A stretch of DNA of 64,000 bases, taken from Oceanospirillales bacterium. GTDB taxonomy: Bacteria > Pseudomonadota > Gammaproteobacteria > Pseudomonadales > Endozoicomonadaceae. Position numbers and translations under genes: made by a program. The notes beneath the pieces are model-generated. The model was not told where the DNA came from and did not search any database. It was given only the letters and a program-made list of their open reading frames with translations. The number at the start of each line of letters is the position of its first letter. The first letter of the stretch is position 1. The stretch is from positions 1-64,000 of the forward strand of contig SIHQ01000020.1 of assembly GCA_004762125.1 (NCBI GenBank). The letters run 5' to 3'. Below are positions 1-7,749 of this stretch, one piece after another.

Positions 1-2
1 GC

Positions 3-824
3 GAAACCTATCTCACGTATCCGGCCAAGCTGTCGTTGTCTCAGGAGCAGAAATGCTTTCTGGACGACTATGCTGTGCTGTTTGGTGAGGTGTGTCGCCA
101 GTACTACGCTGCCCTGAAAAGCGGCCGTTGTAAATCCCGAAAAGACTACCATGCCTTCACTGGCCAGCGCCTTCCTTATCGCGTTATGCGTGGCGTCGAG
201 CAGCATTTAAAAGGTCAGATTAAGTCGCAAGAGACTAATCGAAAGAACTGCATTGCTCAGGACGAAAACAAGCTGGATACGCTGAAGGGCGATATTGCAA
301 AGCTGGCCAAGAAAGTTGTTTCGATAGCCGAAGCGGCAAGAAAGCCGGTGGTTATTGAAAAGCTCGATTTTAAGCAGAAAAAGAGGCAGCTGCATAAAGA
401 GAATCCGGTGTACGCCCGAATGCTCTCATCGCTGGCTTATGAAAAAATCAAATCCTTAATCGAAGTGAACTGCGCCAAACGGGGGCTGGAGTGCATTACA
501 ATTAATCCAGCGTACTCCTCGCAGATTGGGGCAGTAAAATACAAAGAGAAATACGGTTTATCCACGCATCACGCTGCAGCATTGGTGATAGCACGAAGAG
601 GCTTAGGCTTCTGGGATAGGCCTTTAAGAAATGACTACCAGACTAAAGATAGGGTTGTGGTATCCCATCCGGCACCTGTAAGGAAAACCGGATCGGCAAT
701 GCTTTACTACCGTGAATTTTTTAGTTGGAAAAGACGACTCTTGCGAGAGATCGGCACTGGTATGCGCTTTGGGGAGGCTGTCGCTCTGGCAGCTGGAACG
801 CAAAGGCGAAGCTTAGCTTCCTAG
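3..824 (+). CDS. TnpB-related protein of the IS200/IS605 group, 5' end outside window
   Basis: The reading frame is open from the first bases, so the start lies upstream of the window; a TTG at 36 is only an internal codon. The visible part is about 273 residues. It shows the RuvC-II-like glutamate motif VVIEKLDF and the downstream block INPAYSSQIG followed by HHAAALVIARRGLGF, the arrangement of the proteins annotated as IS200/IS605 accessory TnpB-related. TnpB proper is an RNA-guided RuvC nuclease. Here the zinc-ribbon cysteine pairs are absent, and the place where TnpB normally carries the RuvC-III aspartate (D-x-N-A-A) reads H-H-A-A-A. Nuclease activity is therefore doubtful. Short hairpins follow the stop at 830-880. 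No tnpA partner is adjacent in the window. Confidence 0.75.
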   Translation, partial: ETYLTYPAKLSLSQEQKCFLDDYAVLFGEVCRQYYAALKSGRCKSRKDYHAFTGQRLPYRVMRGVEQHLKGQIKSQETNRKNCIAQDENKLDTLKGDIAKLAKKVVSIAEAARKPVVIEKLDFKQKKRQLHKENPVYARMLSSLAYEKIKSLIEVNCAKRGLECITINPAYSSQIGAVKYKEKYGLSTHHAAALVIARRGLGFWDRPLRNDYQTKDRVVVSHPAPVRKTGSAMLYYREFFSWKRRLLREIGTGMRFGEAVALAAGTQRRSLAS

Positions 825-827
825 TCC

Positions 828-880
828 GATGGAGGGCGCTACGTCGTCCTCCTCGAACCCTTTACTGTGGGGTTGAACTG
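828..880 (+). other. Hairpins downstream of the TnpB-related gene
   Basis: Two short stem-loops follow the stop codon: GGAGG at 833 pairs with CCTCC at 849, and AACCC at 857 pairs with GGGTT at 871. In IS200/IS605 elements the 3' end of tnpB and the region after it encode the guide RNA scaffold and the right end. Whether these hairpins have that role here is inference. Confidence 0.3.
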
Positions 881-953
881 GCAAATGAGTAGGTTTGCGT
901 AGGTTCATAAAAGCGGTTGACCCACCACCCTTCTGTTTTACCACTGGTGTTTG

Positions 954-2270
954 TCAATATTCGTTGCAGTCCTGATCCAGCCGAATGATACAAGGGTCTT
1001 TATCTGTATTACGGGCCATGAATAAGTTGTATGCATGCTGATGAAATTGACCTCTACCAACCAGAATTAAACACTCGCCTCTTAAGGCAATTTCTTTCTG
1101 TAATATAGCGATATATCCAGACATTACCGTTCCTGTGATATCTTCAAAACTGTTTTCCCAATCTACAAAGCTCATGCTTTCGTTGAAAACACGTGGAACA
1201 AATTTTTCTAATAATTCAAATGTAGCGAGTTCATTTCTTCTAAAACCAGTTATATAGCCGGCACTCCCAAATTTACCAGTATCCATTGCAAGAAAAATGT
1301 TGTTAATATTTTTGTTATTTTTAAACATACTTATATATTCTTGAGTTTTATCTAAGCATTTTTCAATAATTTGAATCTTATTTAATGAAGACTTTTTATC
1401 TTTAATTATATGCTCTGACCTGAGCATCACGGAAATGTATTGATTATTTAAATAATTTTTTATGTATTTTTCAGCATCACTCTTAACTTTATTGCTAGTA
1501 TTTAAAAAATTAAATTCGTTCCCGTAATAATTTTTCTTTTCACAATCTACATTTATAGATTCCATGTATCGAGTAACTTCAGTTTTAGTGATTCCACCAA
1601 ACTCATCGAATATTACAGTTACTTCTTCTGGATTGTCTTGACCGTAAATAAGATTTTTAAAATCATCTAAACTTAGTACTCCCGTTTTCTTGAAGTCTTT
1701 ATGCGCAATTCGTTTCAATCGAAATCCATTAGGGCTCAGATGTGAATCAAGTAGTCTAATAAACTCTTCGTGATTGCTCGTCTCCCCCCAATTATCAATA
1801 ACAACAATGTAATCTCTTGGCGCATTTTCTAGAAATTCTTGCCATGTAGCCATCTGCCTGAAATGCTGTCGATGAACAACTTCTTGCCATTGTTTTTTAT
1901 CATATATGTCAAAAAATGTAAGAGGCTCCTCTTGATCTGTAGCGTTAAAATCAAAAACAGTGAGAGGAAATCCGAAATAAGATGTTTTTAAAAAAGGTTC
2001 AACAAACCTTATAGATTCATTTATCTTACTTGCCAGACATGTTTGTGAAAGTAAATTTGCTGCTCCACAAGTGAGCTGTTCTTTTACTTGATAAGTTAAC
2101 ATGTACCCAATTTTTTTCTCTCCCTCCGAATGATATGTAAGTTTGTTCTGATCAATGGGCTTTCTGTAATAAACATAATTTTCAGATGTTTCTAAATGAA
2201 ATAAAACGAAGCCTATTGTGAGAAATGATCCCGTTAGTAAAAATAAAAAAAAACCAATCAGTGAATCCAT
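954..2270 (-). CDS. Membrane-anchored fucosyltransferase-like protein
   Basis: A 438-residue protein with one N-terminal hydrophobic segment (about residues 4-24) and a large domain that would lie outside the cytoplasm. Three segments resemble the O-fucosyltransferase (GT-B) layout: YISVMLRSEHII (the family's beta strand with a conserved arginine), IFLAMDTGKFGSAGY (donor-site-like) and GECLILVGRGQFHQHAYN near the C terminus. The family match is by pattern only. An N-terminal cysteine-containing block (LTCGAANLLSQTC) is also seen. The gene is clearly AT-richer than its neighbours, especially from 1200 to 1640, which suggests recent acquisition. It stands alone next to IS200/IS605 debris. It could glycosylate surface proteins or glycans. 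An unrelated secreted protein is the alternative. Confidence 0.5.
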   Translation of the reverse strand: MDSLIGFFLFLLTGSFLTIGFVLFHLETSENYVYYRKPIDQNKLTYHSEGEKKIGYMLTYQVKEQLTCGAANLLSQTCLASKINESIRFVEPFLKTSYFGFPLTVFDFNATDQEEPLTFFDIYDKKQWQEVVHRQHFRQMATWQEFLENAPRDYIVVIDNWGETSNHEEFIRLLDSHLSPNGFRLKRIAHKDFKKTGVLSLDDFKNLIYGQDNPEEVTVIFDEFGGITKTEVTRYMESINVDCEKKNYYGNEFNFLNTSNKVKSDAEKYIKNYLNNQYISVMLRSEHIIKDKKSSLNKIQIIEKCLDKTQEYISMFKNNKNINNIFLAMDTGKFGSAGYITGFRRNELATFELLEKFVPRVFNESMSFVDWENSFEDITGTVMSGYIAILQKEIALRGECLILVGRGQFHQHAYNLFMARNTDKDPCIIRLDQDCNEY

Positions 2271-2414
2271 AACGATACCAAATTTTTACGGAAGATTCAC
2301 ATAAAGTAGATCAATAACTAAAAACGAGTTCCTGATATTATCAATATTACTCTGAAGGTATCAGGAATTAATTAATGGCTAAACGTTAATACGCTTGTAC
2401 TTCACTCGGTGAGG

Positions 2415-2540
2415 GCCTGCAGCCTCAGTACCAAGGCGATCAAGACGATATGGTCACGTTCTTGCCTTGCTTGCAGTGCAGAAGGCGCAACTATTGAAAT
2501 TATGAAGGAATATGTGAATAGCCAGAGTACGCCTGACTGA
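2415..2540 (+). pseudogene. IS200/IS605 TnpA C-terminal remnant
   Basis: The frame from 2415 to the TGA at 2538 reads as the last 41 codons of a Y1 (HUH) transposase: TIWSRSCLACSAEGATIEIM followed by KEYVNSQSTPD. This matches the usual TnpA ending, W-S-x-S-Y-F-x(5)-G-G-A-x-I-E-x-(I/V)-K-x-Y-(I/V)-E-x-Q. No start, HUH motif or catalytic tyrosine helix is found upstream, so this is a relic. A 46-bp hairpin repeat begins 43 bp after the stop, as expected for the element's end. Confidence 0.6.
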
Positions 2541-2583
2541 CTGCATACGAACACTCAACCGGAATGTTCGCCACACTCCCGCC

Positions 2584-2629
2584 TTATATCTCCGTCCGAT
2601 TGGGCGAGGGTTTACGATGATTTTGCTAA
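2584..2629 (+). repeat. 46-bp hairpin repeat, copy A
   Basis: This copy begins TTATAT and ends TTTGCTAA, around a short palindrome with arms CGYCC and GGGCG and a GATT loop. The same 46 bp occur inverted at 3789-3834 and directly at 60473-60518. Its position just after a TnpA remnant suggests the hairpin end of an IS200/IS605-family element. Confidence 0.8.
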
Positions 2630-2784
2630 AATCCCTTTCAGCCTGATGAAAACATTGTCACGAACACCCAAACATTCAGTGAGTGCTTTTCTTACCGAAC
2701 ATCAAGTTGCACAACCAGCATGAATACGTCAAGTTCAATGCAGCAGGGTTAACCAATATAAAATCATCAAACCAGGGAGTATTG

Positions 2785-2972
2785 ATGCACAAAGAAATCA
2801 TTAAGACATGGAATGATGACCGTGGCTTCGGCTTCATCAAATCAGACCCATTAAAAGAATGAACAGGAAACCCAGTTCGGGCGACATCATTCGCTTTGAT
2901 GTCACGCAGCAAATAGATGGTGATAGGAACAGGGTTCCTTATGAACGACAGTATTGTAATAGCAGGCTTTAG
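2785..2972 (+). pseudogene. Frameshifted cold-shock-domain protein
   Basis: An ATG at 2785 has a good ribosome site (AGGGAG, 2774-2779). It opens MHKEIIKTWNDDRGFGFIKS, the RNP1-type K-x-W-N-D-x-(K/R)-G-F-G-F-I start of a cold-shock nucleic-acid-binding domain. That frame stops at 2860-2862. The rest of the domain continues in another frame as GDIIRFDVTQQIDGDRNR and closes at 2970-2972, which matches the second half of CSD proteins. A single small indel near 2860 therefore broke the gene. The domain is about 60 residues. It may once have carried the C-terminal DUF1294 membrane part seen in some relatives, but none of that is visible. Confidence 0.7.
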
Positions 2973-3038
2973 TGAAGACCGGTAATATACCTAGCCGATT
3001 ATGGATTTGCGCCATTCACAAAATAAAGGTAATTAATA

Positions 3039-3713
3039 ATGTTACTAGATTCCAATGAAGCCATTGTTGTTGAACCTGATACTAAAGCAACATCATGTGT
3101 TATTTGGCTACATGGCCTCGGTGATTCTGGCGCTGGTTTTGCGCCAGTCGTTCCAATGCTAGGCCTACCACAAAATCATTCGGTTCGTTTTATCTTTCCA
3201 CACGCACCAGAACAACCTGTCACGATAAATGGCGGAGCCGTCATGCGCTCGTGGTATGACATAAAAAGCATGAGCTTGCTTGAAAGAGCCGATATTGATG
3301 GTGTTAAGGAATCCGAGTTGAAAGTGAAGCGTCTTATTGAATCTCAAATGGATGCAGGCATTCAATCAGAAAACATTGTTTTAGCTGGTTTCAGCCAAGG
3401 TGGAGTACTGAGTTTATTCACAGGACTGCGCCTTCCTCACAAACTCGCTGGTATTATGGCACTATCTTGTTACTTACCTGCTGGAGATAAATTGCCCGTA
3501 AGTATAAGTGAAATAAATAAAGATACACCTATTTTACAGCATCATGGTGAACAAGATCCTGTCGTTCCATTAGATGCAGGTGAAATGGCAAACATAGCTC
3601 TAATCAGTGCTGGTTATTCAGTAGAATGGAAGTCATTCCAGATGCCGCACAGCGTTTTACCTCAACAATTGACTGAAATTGGTCATTGGTTGATCAAACA
3701 GCTTAGTGTTTAA
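3039..3713 (+). CDS. Carboxylesterase/acyl-protein thioesterase-type serine hydrolase
   Basis: This 224-residue alpha/beta hydrolase belongs to the phospholipase/carboxylesterase family, which hydrolyses short acyl esters or thioesters in the cytoplasm. The nucleophile is Ser119 in GFSQGG. The acid is Asp173 in GEQDPVVP, and the base is His204 in QMPHSV. The oxyanion loop HGLGDSG lies near residue 25. Length and motif spacing are normal and there is no signal peptide. An AAAGG ribosome site precedes the ATG. The gene is intact although it sits between broken elements and is enclosed by inverted copies A and B of the 46-bp repeat. Confidence 0.9.
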   Translation: MLLDSNEAIVVEPDTKATSCVIWLHGLGDSGAGFAPVVPMLGLPQNHSVRFIFPHAPEQPVTINGGAVMRSWYDIKSMSLLERADIDGVKESELKVKRLIESQMDAGIQSENIVLAGFSQGGVLSLFTGLRLPHKLAGIMALSCYLPAGDKLPVSISEINKDTPILQHHGEQDPVVPLDAGEMANIALISAGYSVEWKSFQMPHSVLPQQLTEIGHWLIKQLSV

Positions 3714-4146
3714 AATGTTATACAAATGACAGATACAACGGATTACAGGGCATGAAGCAAATAGAGAACAAGGTTGTAAGTAAATGAATTAGCAAATTCG
3801 TTGTAGATCCTCGCCCAATCGGGCGGGGATATAAGACGGTAATATCAGCGATAACAAGCCTCCTCTCGAACACTCCTTTCCGATATCAGAAATAATTTTA
3901 TGCAAAGCTACAACGACTTAGCATTAGTTTTTATGACTTTCCCAACCATCTTCAAGAATAACTACGTTACATTCACCTATACTGTCTTCTCGGCACGTTA
4001 CTAGTACATATCTAAAAAGAACTGATGTCGGCTAGAACAAAGGAAAGTCACTGCCGCCTTGCAACCAGACCTGCTGACAGGATTCTGAGTATGCTTTTTG
4101 ATGGGGATTTGCTCAGTGCAATAACCATGAATAGTAGGTAGAAATT
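3714..4146. other. Intergenic stretch with repeat copy B
   Basis: Apart from the inverted 46-bp repeat at 3789-3834, I see no gene or RNA in this stretch. All six frames are broken by stops at short intervals. Confidence 0.6.
3789..3834 (-). repeat. 46-bp hairpin repeat, copy B (inverted)
   Basis: The reverse complement of this stretch matches copy A over 46 bp with a handful of changes and keeps the CGCCC-GATT-GGGCG hairpin. With copy A it forms inverted ends about 1.25 kb apart around the cold-shock pseudogene and the esterase. Confidence 0.8.
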
Positions 4147-5064
4147 ATGCTTTCACTTCACTCTGCACACTCGCCTTTTAAAAAAATCAATATCTTGAAC
4201 CTGGTAGTTGCTCTTCAGCTCGTGGTTCTACCAATGCTCTGCTCCTCAGAAGCAGCAGCCAGCACTAATTCAACCAATCAACTGGCAACGGATGTGTCAG
4301 ACGAACGGCTTCACTCTCTGATGGATACTATTGAGTCATTTGAAGATGTGAAAGTCTTATCACTACCTGCTATTTCAAAAAAACGCTCTATTCAGGAACC
4401 GGACAATGAACTAGCAGAAAAATTCAGGACACAAATCAGGAGCTTGAGAATTGACCTCAATCACTTACACAACACACTCGAAACGGATAGCAGCTTCCAT
4501 ACCTGGGATTACATCATTAGTCAGCACACTACATTACTGAAATCGATTACATCACTAAATTTCTCGAAACCTTATCCGGTCATCGCTAGCCCGCTTCGAA
4601 AAAAAGATAAACAATGGGGCGTTTTCTCCTGTTTGTTACAAAGCAGTGAAGACATGATATGGGTATTAAGCAATGATGGGGAGACAGGCTATGCTCATAA
4701 TCACCCCTACGTCAGGGACATAATGCAAGCAAGAATATTCACAACTTCGGGCGAAAATGGGCTAATAATTTCAACTGTTCTAATACCTCGTATTCTGGAA
4801 AATCATCATGTTGATCTGTGGTGTCGTGGATATCATCTGGACGTATTCAGACTCACGCAATCAAAGGAGCAGGCAATGTACGACAACTCAATTATAGCCA
4901 TGAGTATGGACGCAGCTTTATCAACCGGTGCGACCGATGCAACCGATGCAACCGATGCAACCAATAGAATCAGTACACACTATCAAAGCAATGCTATAAC
5001 CCAGACAGCCACTCTATCAGTTATTCTACTGACTGTTTTAGTGGGCCTGCTTGTGGCTTTCTAG
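4147..5064 (+). CDS. Secreted or membrane-anchored protein of unknown function
   Basis: I do not recognise this 305-residue protein. An N-terminal hydrophobic stretch (about residues 17-40, ending near SSEAAAS) looks like a signal peptide. The last 20 residues (SVILLTVLVGLLVAF) form a hydrophobic tail, so the mature protein is probably anchored at its C terminus. The middle is mixed alpha/beta with two cysteines (positions about 160 and 226). Just before the tail is a low-complexity T-D-A repeat, encoded by tandem 9-bp units at 4928-4963, which could vary in copy number. It has no operon partner; the flanks are non-coding. Confidence 0.6.
   Translation: MLSLHSAHSPFKKINILNLVVALQLVVLPMLCSSEAAASTNSTNQLATDVSDERLHSLMDTIESFEDVKVLSLPAISKKRSIQEPDNELAEKFRTQIRSLRIDLNHLHNTLETDSSFHTWDYIISQHTTLLKSITSLNFSKPYPVIASPLRKKDKQWGVFSCLLQSSEDMIWVLSNDGETGYAHNHPYVRDIMQARIFTTSGENGLIISTVLIPRILENHHVDLWCRGYHLDVFRLTQSKEQAMYDNSIIAMSMDAALSTGATDATDATDATNRISTHYQSNAITQTATLSVILLTVLVGLLVAF
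4928..4963 (+). repeat. 9-bp tandem repeat inside the orphan secreted protein
   Basis: About four in-frame units of CGATGCAAC encode Thr-Asp-Ala repeats just before the C-terminal hydrophobic segment. Slippage here would change the length of the stalk without breaking the frame. Confidence 0.7.
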
Positions 5065-5179
5065 CACTGAGCGAAAGCTATTTTTCCAGAGTTATCGATT
5101 ACAACCGTTTTTATTAAGGGGTCACCACCAAAAAGAACGGTAGCTTCCCCAAAGCAATATTCGAATAGATTTTCAAAGC

Positions 5180-5563
5180 CTACGAAAGATCCAGAGCTTT
5201 TGACTTCAAAATATCCAGTGAAATCACTTCAAGACTCTTTTGATGTGTGGACAACACATACACAGGCGGTGCGGATCCCTCAACATGAGCCTGCAACCAA
5301 CGTTTAGCACAAACACACCAGTGATCTCCCGATTTTAATCCTGGAAAACCCAACTCAGGATTAGGCGTACTAAGATCATTTCCCTTACTTATGGAATATG
5401 TTAGAAAATCATGAGTGATTTGCACACAAACTGTATGAGAGCCCTCATCGACAGGACTGGTGTGACAAAAACCATCCCTATGAAACCCGGTAACCGGATC
5501 ATGACAGCAGACCTCCAGTGGCAGGCCAAGCACATTTTTCTGATTTCTATCTGAATACTTCAT
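5180..5563 (-). CDS. DUF2237 family protein
   Basis: This 127-residue protein matches the DUF2237 family along its full length. It has the N-terminal NVLGLPLEVC block, GFHRDGFC, the central HTVCVQITHDFL, and the signature GLKSGDHWCVCAKRW followed by APPVYVLSTH. Function is not known for the family; conserved cysteines and histidines suggest metal binding, which is inference. It is cytoplasmic by sequence. A possible 44-codon gene lies just upstream on the same strand. Confidence 0.9.
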   Translation of the reverse strand: MKYSDRNQKNVLGLPLEVCCHDPVTGFHRDGFCHTSPVDEGSHTVCVQITHDFLTYSISKGNDLSTPNPELGFPGLKSGDHWCVCAKRWLQAHVEGSAPPVYVLSTHQKSLEVISLDILKSKALDLS

Positions 5564-5662
5564 CCGTCATCCAACATTTATCGTCATCAAAACCAGCATG
5601 GTTGCTGAGTCACAGATTATCAGCTTTTTGAACCAACCCGTAATCAGCTTGTCTGTATATTT

Positions 5663-5797
5663 TCAGGCCAGCGTTCTGCTACCGGTCAAGGGAATACTAA
5701 CTGAACCGGCACCTACTACAACCCTAACACCGTTGCCTAAAGGCCTTTCTTTCTCCCGAACTTCTATATACTTTTCACAGCAACGAACTGCCTTCAT
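5663..5797 (-). CDS. Candidate small protein, 44 residues
   Basis: An ATG at 5797 on the minus strand is preceded by a strong Shine-Dalgarno sequence (AAGGAAGGATC just before the ATG). The frame runs 44 codons to TGA at 5663. The predicted peptide begins MKAVRCCEKYIEVREKE, is positively charged at its N-terminal half, and ends in a small-residue, glycine-rich segment. It has no recognised family. It sits 100 bp upstream of the DUF2237 gene on the same strand, so co-transcription is possible. The evidence is the ribosome site and position only. Confidence 0.35.
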   Translation of the reverse strand: MKAVRCCEKYIEVREKERPLGNGVRVVVGAGSVSIPLTGSRTLA

Positions 5798-5907
5798 GAT
5801 CCTTCCTTTGTTTATTTTTCTTATGAGACCACTTCACTCTTCGGTTTCTCAGCCTTCATGATTTCTATAGAATAACTCTTATACTTTTTAACGAGTTAAA
5901 AAAGACA

Positions 5908-6543
5908 ATGGATATCAGTCATTTGCGGGAGAATTACACTCAGGCGGGTCTGGATCGGGATAACCTGGATGAAAACCCTTTCAAACAGTTCGATCTCTGG
6001 TTTAAGCAGGCTCAGGAAGCACAGCTGCCAGAGCCAAATGCTCTTAGTCTGGCAACCGCTTCTGCTGATGGCGCACCTAGCTTGAGAACAGTGTTGCTCA
6101 AATACGTCAGTGATGAAGGTTTTGTCTTTTTCACCAACTACACCAGCAACAAATCTCGGGATATTACTGAAAACCCCAACGTTGCGATGATGTTTCCATG
6201 GGTTAGCCTTGAGCGTCAGGTGATTGTCCGTGGTCGTGCCGAGAAAATCTCCAAGACTGATTCCCTGCGCTATTTCACCAGCCGTCCTCATGGCAGCCAA
6301 CTAGGTGCTTGGGTCTCTCACCAGAGCTCTGTCATTACCGGCCGCAAGGTGCTGGAGATGAAACTGGCAGAAATGAAACGGAAATTCAGTGAAGGTAAAG
6401 TCCCACTCCCTGACTTTTGGGGTGGTTACCGGGTTGTTCCTGAAAAAATTGAATTCTGGCAGGGTCGCCCTAGCCGTCTTCACGACCGTTTCCTCTATAC
6501 CCGCCAGGATAATGGTTGGCACGCTGAGAGACTGGCACCATGA
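5908..6543 (+). CDS. pdxH: Pyridoxamine 5'-phosphate oxidase
   Basis: PdxH is an FMN enzyme that oxidises pyridoxamine/pyridoxine 5'-phosphate to pyridoxal 5'-phosphate, the last step of vitamin B6 synthesis and salvage. The 211-residue length is typical. Family motifs are present: SLRTVLLKY and FVFFTNYTSNKS for FMN binding, VRGRAEKIS, SRPHGSQLGAWVSHQS, and the C-terminal EFWQGRPSRLHDR with the catalytic Arg and His. The stop overlaps the start of the Tus-family gene (ATGA), so the two are translationally coupled. Confidence 0.97.
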   Translation: MDISHLRENYTQAGLDRDNLDENPFKQFDLWFKQAQEAQLPEPNALSLATASADGAPSLRTVLLKYVSDEGFVFFTNYTSNKSRDITENPNVAMMFPWVSLERQVIVRGRAEKISKTDSLRYFTSRPHGSQLGAWVSHQSSVITGRKVLEMKLAEMKRKFSEGKVPLPDFWGGYRVVPEKIEFWQGRPSRLHDRFLYTRQDNGWHAERLAP

Positions 6544-7436
6544 GTCGCAGAACCGCTGCGACGCTTTCTGTTCGTGACAACCTGATCAAACTGGTGGACG
6601 TTAACCATCAGTTTCAGGAAGCGGTACTGACCGATCACACACTGCCCGCTTGGGTGATGAAAGAGCCTGACGAAGTAAAGACTGACCGGGCACTGGCGGC
6701 AGAAACCAGTTGCCAGCTGACTTATATTCAACAACAGAATCGACAGGAAACCGCTCGTTTGCCCGGTATCGTTGGTATTTCATCAACAACCCTACACGCA
6801 GGGCAACAGTTGAATATGGCCAGAGACGACTTTAAAAAAGCCATGTCTGACTACCGGAAACTGTTTGGTGACAGCATTGCTGCCATAGAAGAAGCATCAG
6901 AAGAGTTACGTGATGGTTTACTGGGCGGGTTGAAAATTCAGCACATCCATTTTGTTCAAAGCTATCGGCAGCTCAAGCTTTTTGAAGCAGCCCCAAAACG
7001 GATTGGTTTTAGCTGGGCCGCTCATCATAGTGGTTCTGTCCGACTGAGTGCTTCCGACGCTATTGAACATCTTAGAAAGAAGTACCTGGCTTCTTCTGCT
7101 ATTCAAAAGGATATTGATGTTCTGATAAAGATGCCCGCGTCCGAGCCAGTCATTATCAAAAGGCTTTTGGCACCCCATCTGAGAGCTAACCTGACCTGGC
7201 ATAAAGATATTGAAGCGTTAAGAAAGCTCGATAAGGAATCGAAAAAAGAATACCCAGGACAGATCAACGCGCCCTTACCGGTTTTTGTAAAGCTGGAGAA
7301 AGGCGAACCACTACCGGAATTCAATCGCATCCGGCCTTTTGATCCTGCCGCCAAACAGGATCGACTGACCCGCAGTGACACAAAGTTGATTCGTATCTCT
7401 GATAACCCACATTCTCGTATCTATAAATACGCCTAG
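6540..7436 (+). CDS. tus: Tus-family replication terminus-binding protein
   Basis: Tus binds Ter DNA sites and stops replication forks in one direction. This 298-residue protein is close in length to E. coli Tus (309) and follows its layout: YIQQQNRQETARLPGIVG near residue 62 (Tus FIQQQ...RLPG), IGFSWAAHH near 155 (Tus LRFGWANKH, the region that locks the displaced base), and the C-terminal half with LPVFVKLEKGEPLP and a final TKLIRISD block (Tus RPVKVQ and PLIALINRD). Similarity is low but co-linear. It overlaps pdxH by ATGA. Tus is best known in enterobacteria, so its presence here is notable. Which Ter sites it uses cannot be told from this window. Confidence 0.78.
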   Translation: MSRRTAATLSVRDNLIKLVDVNHQFQEAVLTDHTLPAWVMKEPDEVKTDRALAAETSCQLTYIQQQNRQETARLPGIVGISSTTLHAGQQLNMARDDFKKAMSDYRKLFGDSIAAIEEASEELRDGLLGGLKIQHIHFVQSYRQLKLFEAAPKRIGFSWAAHHSGSVRLSASDAIEHLRKKYLASSAIQKDIDVLIKMPASEPVIIKRLLAPHLRANLTWHKDIEALRKLDKESKKEYPGQINAPLPVFVKLEKGEPLPEFNRIRPFDPAAKQDRLTRSDTKLIRISDNPHSRIYKYA

Positions 7437-7500
7437 AGCCTCATCAGAACACTGCCAGCCATCAATAGGACTGGCCATATCATTTAGTGTATTAACTTGA

Positions 7501-7749
7501 TTACTCTGATATAAGCTCATTCTTCAGGTAAGCATCCAGTTCGGTGTAGCCACCAATGTACTTCTTTCCATGGAAAATCTGAGGCACAGTTTCCACTGGT
7601 CTACCTACTGTTTTTTCCAGATCCGCTTTGGAAATGCCTTCTTTATGGATATCTACATAGAGAAACGAAAGTTGGCGACTTTCAAGAACCTCCTTTGCAC
7701 GGACACAGAAACCACAACCCGGACGACCAAATACTGTAAAACGATCCAT
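7501..7749 (-). CDS. grxA: Glutaredoxin 1-type
   Basis: This 82-residue thioltransferase reduces disulfides with glutathione in the cytoplasm. The active site is GRPGCGFCVRA (Cys-Gly-Phe-Cys instead of the common Cys-Pro-Tyr-Cys). The rest matches E. coli GrxA: YVDIHKEGISKADLEK, the cis-proline segment VETVPQIF and the glutathione-binding GGYTELDAYL. Length is normal. It is a single gene transcribed away from the pdxH-tus pair. Confidence 0.93.
   Translation of the reverse strand: MDRFTVFGRPGCGFCVRAKEVLESRQLSFLYVDIHKEGISKADLEKTVGRPVETVPQIFHGKKYIGGYTELDAYLKNELISE

Noticed and set aside
5598-5861. 87-codon plus-strand frame
   Set aside because: No ribosome site, no homology pattern, and it runs antisense to the better-supported 44-codon frame.
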